This document shows positions 6,374 to 8,056 of a stretch of 8,056 nucleotides of DNA, piece after piece (the first letter of the stretch is position 1; the number at the start of each line of letters is the position of its first letter). The notes beneath the pieces were generated by a model. It did not search any database and was not told where the DNA came from. It saw only the letters and a program-made list of their open reading frames with translations. The stretch lies in assembly GCA_027858355.1 (NCBI GenBank), contig JAQICW010000284.1:1-8056 (forward strand). The letters are read 5' to 3'. This DNA comes from Desulfobacula sp. (GTDB lineage: Bacteria > Desulfobacterota > Desulfobacteria > Desulfobacterales > Desulfobacteraceae). Both the position numbers and the translations under genes were made by a program.

Positions 6374-7984
6374 AAGTTAAATATAAAGAATATTCGAAAT
6401 TTTAGCATTATTGCCCATATTGATCATGGGAAGTCAACATTGTCTGACAGGCTGATCCAGCTTTCCGGTATTATTTCGGAAAGGGATATGAAAGATCAGA
6501 TACTGGATTCCATGGATATTGAAAGAGAAAGGGGCATTACCATTAAAAGCCAGACAGTTTCTCTTCCCTATACTGCAGAGGATGGAACACAATACCTTTT
6601 AAATCTGATCGATACACCAGGCCATGTGGATTTTTCATATGAGGTATCAAGGGCGTTAGCATCCTGTGAGGGGGCATTGATACTGGTGGATGCAAGCCAG
6701 GGGGTTGAAGCCCAGACTTTGGCTAATTTATATCTTGCCATGGAACATGGGCTTGAGATCATACCCGTGATCAATAAAATAGATCTGCCCTCTGCTCAGA
6801 TTGAGTGGGCCAAGGATCAGATCGAAGAGGATCTGGGGCTTGATTCTGATGATGCCTTACAGGTTTCTGCAAAGGCTGGTACTGGTGTAGACAAGATATT
6901 TGAGGCTGTTGTCAGAAAAATACCGCCACCTGTTTCCAAGGAAGATTCTGTTTTTCAAGCCCTGATATTTGACTCTCATTATGACGCCTTCAGGGGAACT
7001 ATCGTTCATTTCAGAATTTTTGAGGGCAGCATTAAAAAAGGTGATAAGATCCAGTTAATGTCCAATAATGCTCAGTATAAAGTTGAAGAGGTGGGATTGT
7101 TTCAAATATTGAGGCAACCTCAAAAAGAACTTGTTGCAGGGCAGGTGGGATACTTTATTGCCGGCATTAAGAATATCAGTGATGTGAAAATCGGGGATAC
7201 TGTCACCATGCCTGATAAACGTTGTGAAAAGCGTCTGGGTGGATTTCGAGAGCCGACACCCGTTGTTTTTTCTTCCATGTATCCTGTTGCATCTGATGAT
7301 TATGAGGAACTTACTGCTGCTTTGGAAAAGCTTAAACTCAATGATGCTTCTTTGATTTATGAGAAAGACAGTTCCACTGCCCTTGGGTTTGGATACCGGT
7401 GTGGTTTTCTAGGTCTTTTACATCTTGAAGTTGTCCAGGAAAGGCTTGAACGGGAATATGATGTTTCTTTGATTTTAACATCGCCTTCTGTTATGTATGA
7501 GATAACCTATACAGATGGGACGGTGAAAATTATTGATAACCCGGTCCAATATCCTGATCCGGCCGAAATCACCCGGGTCAGAGAACCGTTTATAAACGCC
7601 TCCATCATTGTTCCGGATAAATACATGGGCAATGTCATGCAGGTCTGCCATGAATTTCGAGGAGTCAGCAAAAATTATCAGTATTTAACCAGTAACCGCA
7701 TGGAAATGAAGTTTGAGTTGCCCTTGGCCGAGGTGGTGTATGAATTTTATGATCGGCTCAAAAGTGTTACCCAGGGATATGGGTCATTTGATTATGAAAT
7801 TGCCGGATACCAGGTGACAGACCTTGTAAAACTTGATTTTATTATTAATGGTGAGCGGGTGGATGCTTTGTCCCAGCTTATTCACCGGGACAAGGCAGAA
7901 GCCAGGGCCAGAACGGCCTGTAAAAAACTGAGAGAAGAATTTCCCAGGCAGCAGTTTAAAATACCCATCCAGGGTGATATATGA
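6371..7984 (+). CDS. lepA: Elongation factor 4 (LepA), ribosomal GTPase, C-terminus interrupted by nonsense codons
   Basis: LepA/EF4 is a translational GTPase that binds the ribosome and affects initiation, back-translocation or ribosome assembly, depending on the study. The GTP-binding motifs are G1 AHIDHGKST (15-23), G2 RGITI (54-58), G3 DTPGH (81-85), G4 NKID (135-138) and G5 SAK (166-168). EF-G-like domains II, III and V and the start of the LepA-specific C-terminal domain follow (GYGSFDYEI, VDALSQLIHRDKA). The frame stops at TGA (7982-7984) after 537 residues, where the family runs to about 600. Family alignment from memory expects IQ-x-x-IGGKII at this point, but the sequence reads IQGDI-stop-G-stop-II. 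The frame then continues as recognisable LepA to the window edge. If the stops are real, the protein lacks the end of its signature domain. They may instead be sequence errors near a contig end. Confidence 0.95.
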   Translation: MKLNIKNIRNFSIIAHIDHGKSTLSDRLIQLSGIISERDMKDQILDSMDIERERGITIKSQTVSLPYTAEDGTQYLLNLIDTPGHVDFSYEVSRALASCEGALILVDASQGVEAQTLANLYLAMEHGLEIIPVINKIDLPSAQIEWAKDQIEEDLGLDSDDALQVSAKAGTGVDKIFEAVVRKIPPPVSKEDSVFQALIFDSHYDAFRGTIVHFRIFEGSIKKGDKIQLMSNNAQYKVEEVGLFQILRQPQKELVAGQVGYFIAGIKNISDVKIGDTVTMPDKRCEKRLGGFREPTPVVFSSMYPVASDDYEELTAALEKLKLNDASLIYEKDSSTALGFGYRCGFLGLLHLEVVQERLEREYDVSLILTSPSVMYEITYTDGTVKIIDNPVQYPDPAEITRVREPFINASIIVPDKYMGNVMQVCHEFRGVSKNYQYLTSNRMEMKFELPLAEVVYEFYDRLKSVTQGYGSFDYEIAGYQVTDLVKLDFIINGERVDALSQLIHRDKAEARARTACKKLREEFPRQQFKIPIQGDI

Positions 7985-8056
7985 GGTTAAATTATTTCCA
8001 GGGAAAAAATATCTGCATTTAGAAAATTTGTGACTGAAAAATGTTATGGTGGTGAT
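7985..8056 (+). pseudogene. lepA: In-frame continuation of lepA beyond the nonsense codons (3' end outside window)
   Basis: In the same frame as lepA, after TGA 7982 there is GGT, then TAA (7988-7990), then 22 sense codons to the edge. They read IISREKISAFRK, FVTEK and CYGGD. This matches the conserved family stretch GGKIIARE...RKNVTAKCYGGD. No frameshift is needed. Only the two codons expected to be Gly (GGA) and Lys (AAA) are stops. The remaining roughly 40 residues of LepA lie outside the window. Confidence 0.8.

Noticed and set aside
7982..7990. Recoding of UGA (as Gly or Sec) and UAA to explain the lepA stops
   Set aside because: TGA ends valS and TAA ends rsmE, nadC and the acidic protein gene at the expected family lengths, so both act as normal stops here. 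Selenocysteine would not explain the TAA, and no Sec is expected in LepA.

Overview
This is a stretch of ordinary-looking bacterial chromosome, moderately AT-rich, that begins and ends inside genes. The protein sequences (ValS with two zinc-binding Cys sets, a GGDEF response regulator, LepA, and an acidic protein with repeats) resemble those of sulfate-reducing Desulfobacterota, probably near Desulfobacteraceae. That placement is an inference from general resemblance, not from a search. No phage, IS element or CRISPR array is visible.

Layout. 2-118 (+): the last 38 codons of a membrane protein, probably an MFS-type transporter. 294-369 (-): tRNA-Phe(GAA) with an encoded CCA, its own strong promoter (385-413) and a terminator (247-286). 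440-1174 (-): rsmE, the 16S rRNA m3U1498 methyltransferase. 1316-1762 (+): a very acidic 148-aa protein of unknown function with a duplicated 12-residue motif and a helical C-terminus. 1850-4507 (+): valS. 4514-5347 (+): nadC, 6 nt after valS and in the same frame. 5337-6239 (-): a REC-GGDEF diguanylate cyclase that overlaps the end of nadC tail to tail by 11 bp. 6371 to the right edge (+): lepA from a TTG start.

Most genes serve translation: tRNA-Phe, rRNA modification, valyl-tRNA charging and the EF4 ribosomal GTPase. NAD biosynthesis (nadC) shares a likely transcript with valS. The cyclic-di-GMP response regulator has no kinase beside it and appears to be an orphan.

The two points most worth attention are these. 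First, lepA has two nonsense codons (TGA at 7982, TAA at 7988) exactly where the family has a conserved Gly and Lys, and the correct frame then resumes to the end of the window. This is either a real lesion or sequence error near a contig end. Second, the 1316-1762 protein carries a 12-residue motif twice, identical in protein but different at five silent positions, which points to selection on the peptide itself. I did not find a clear new multi-gene system.
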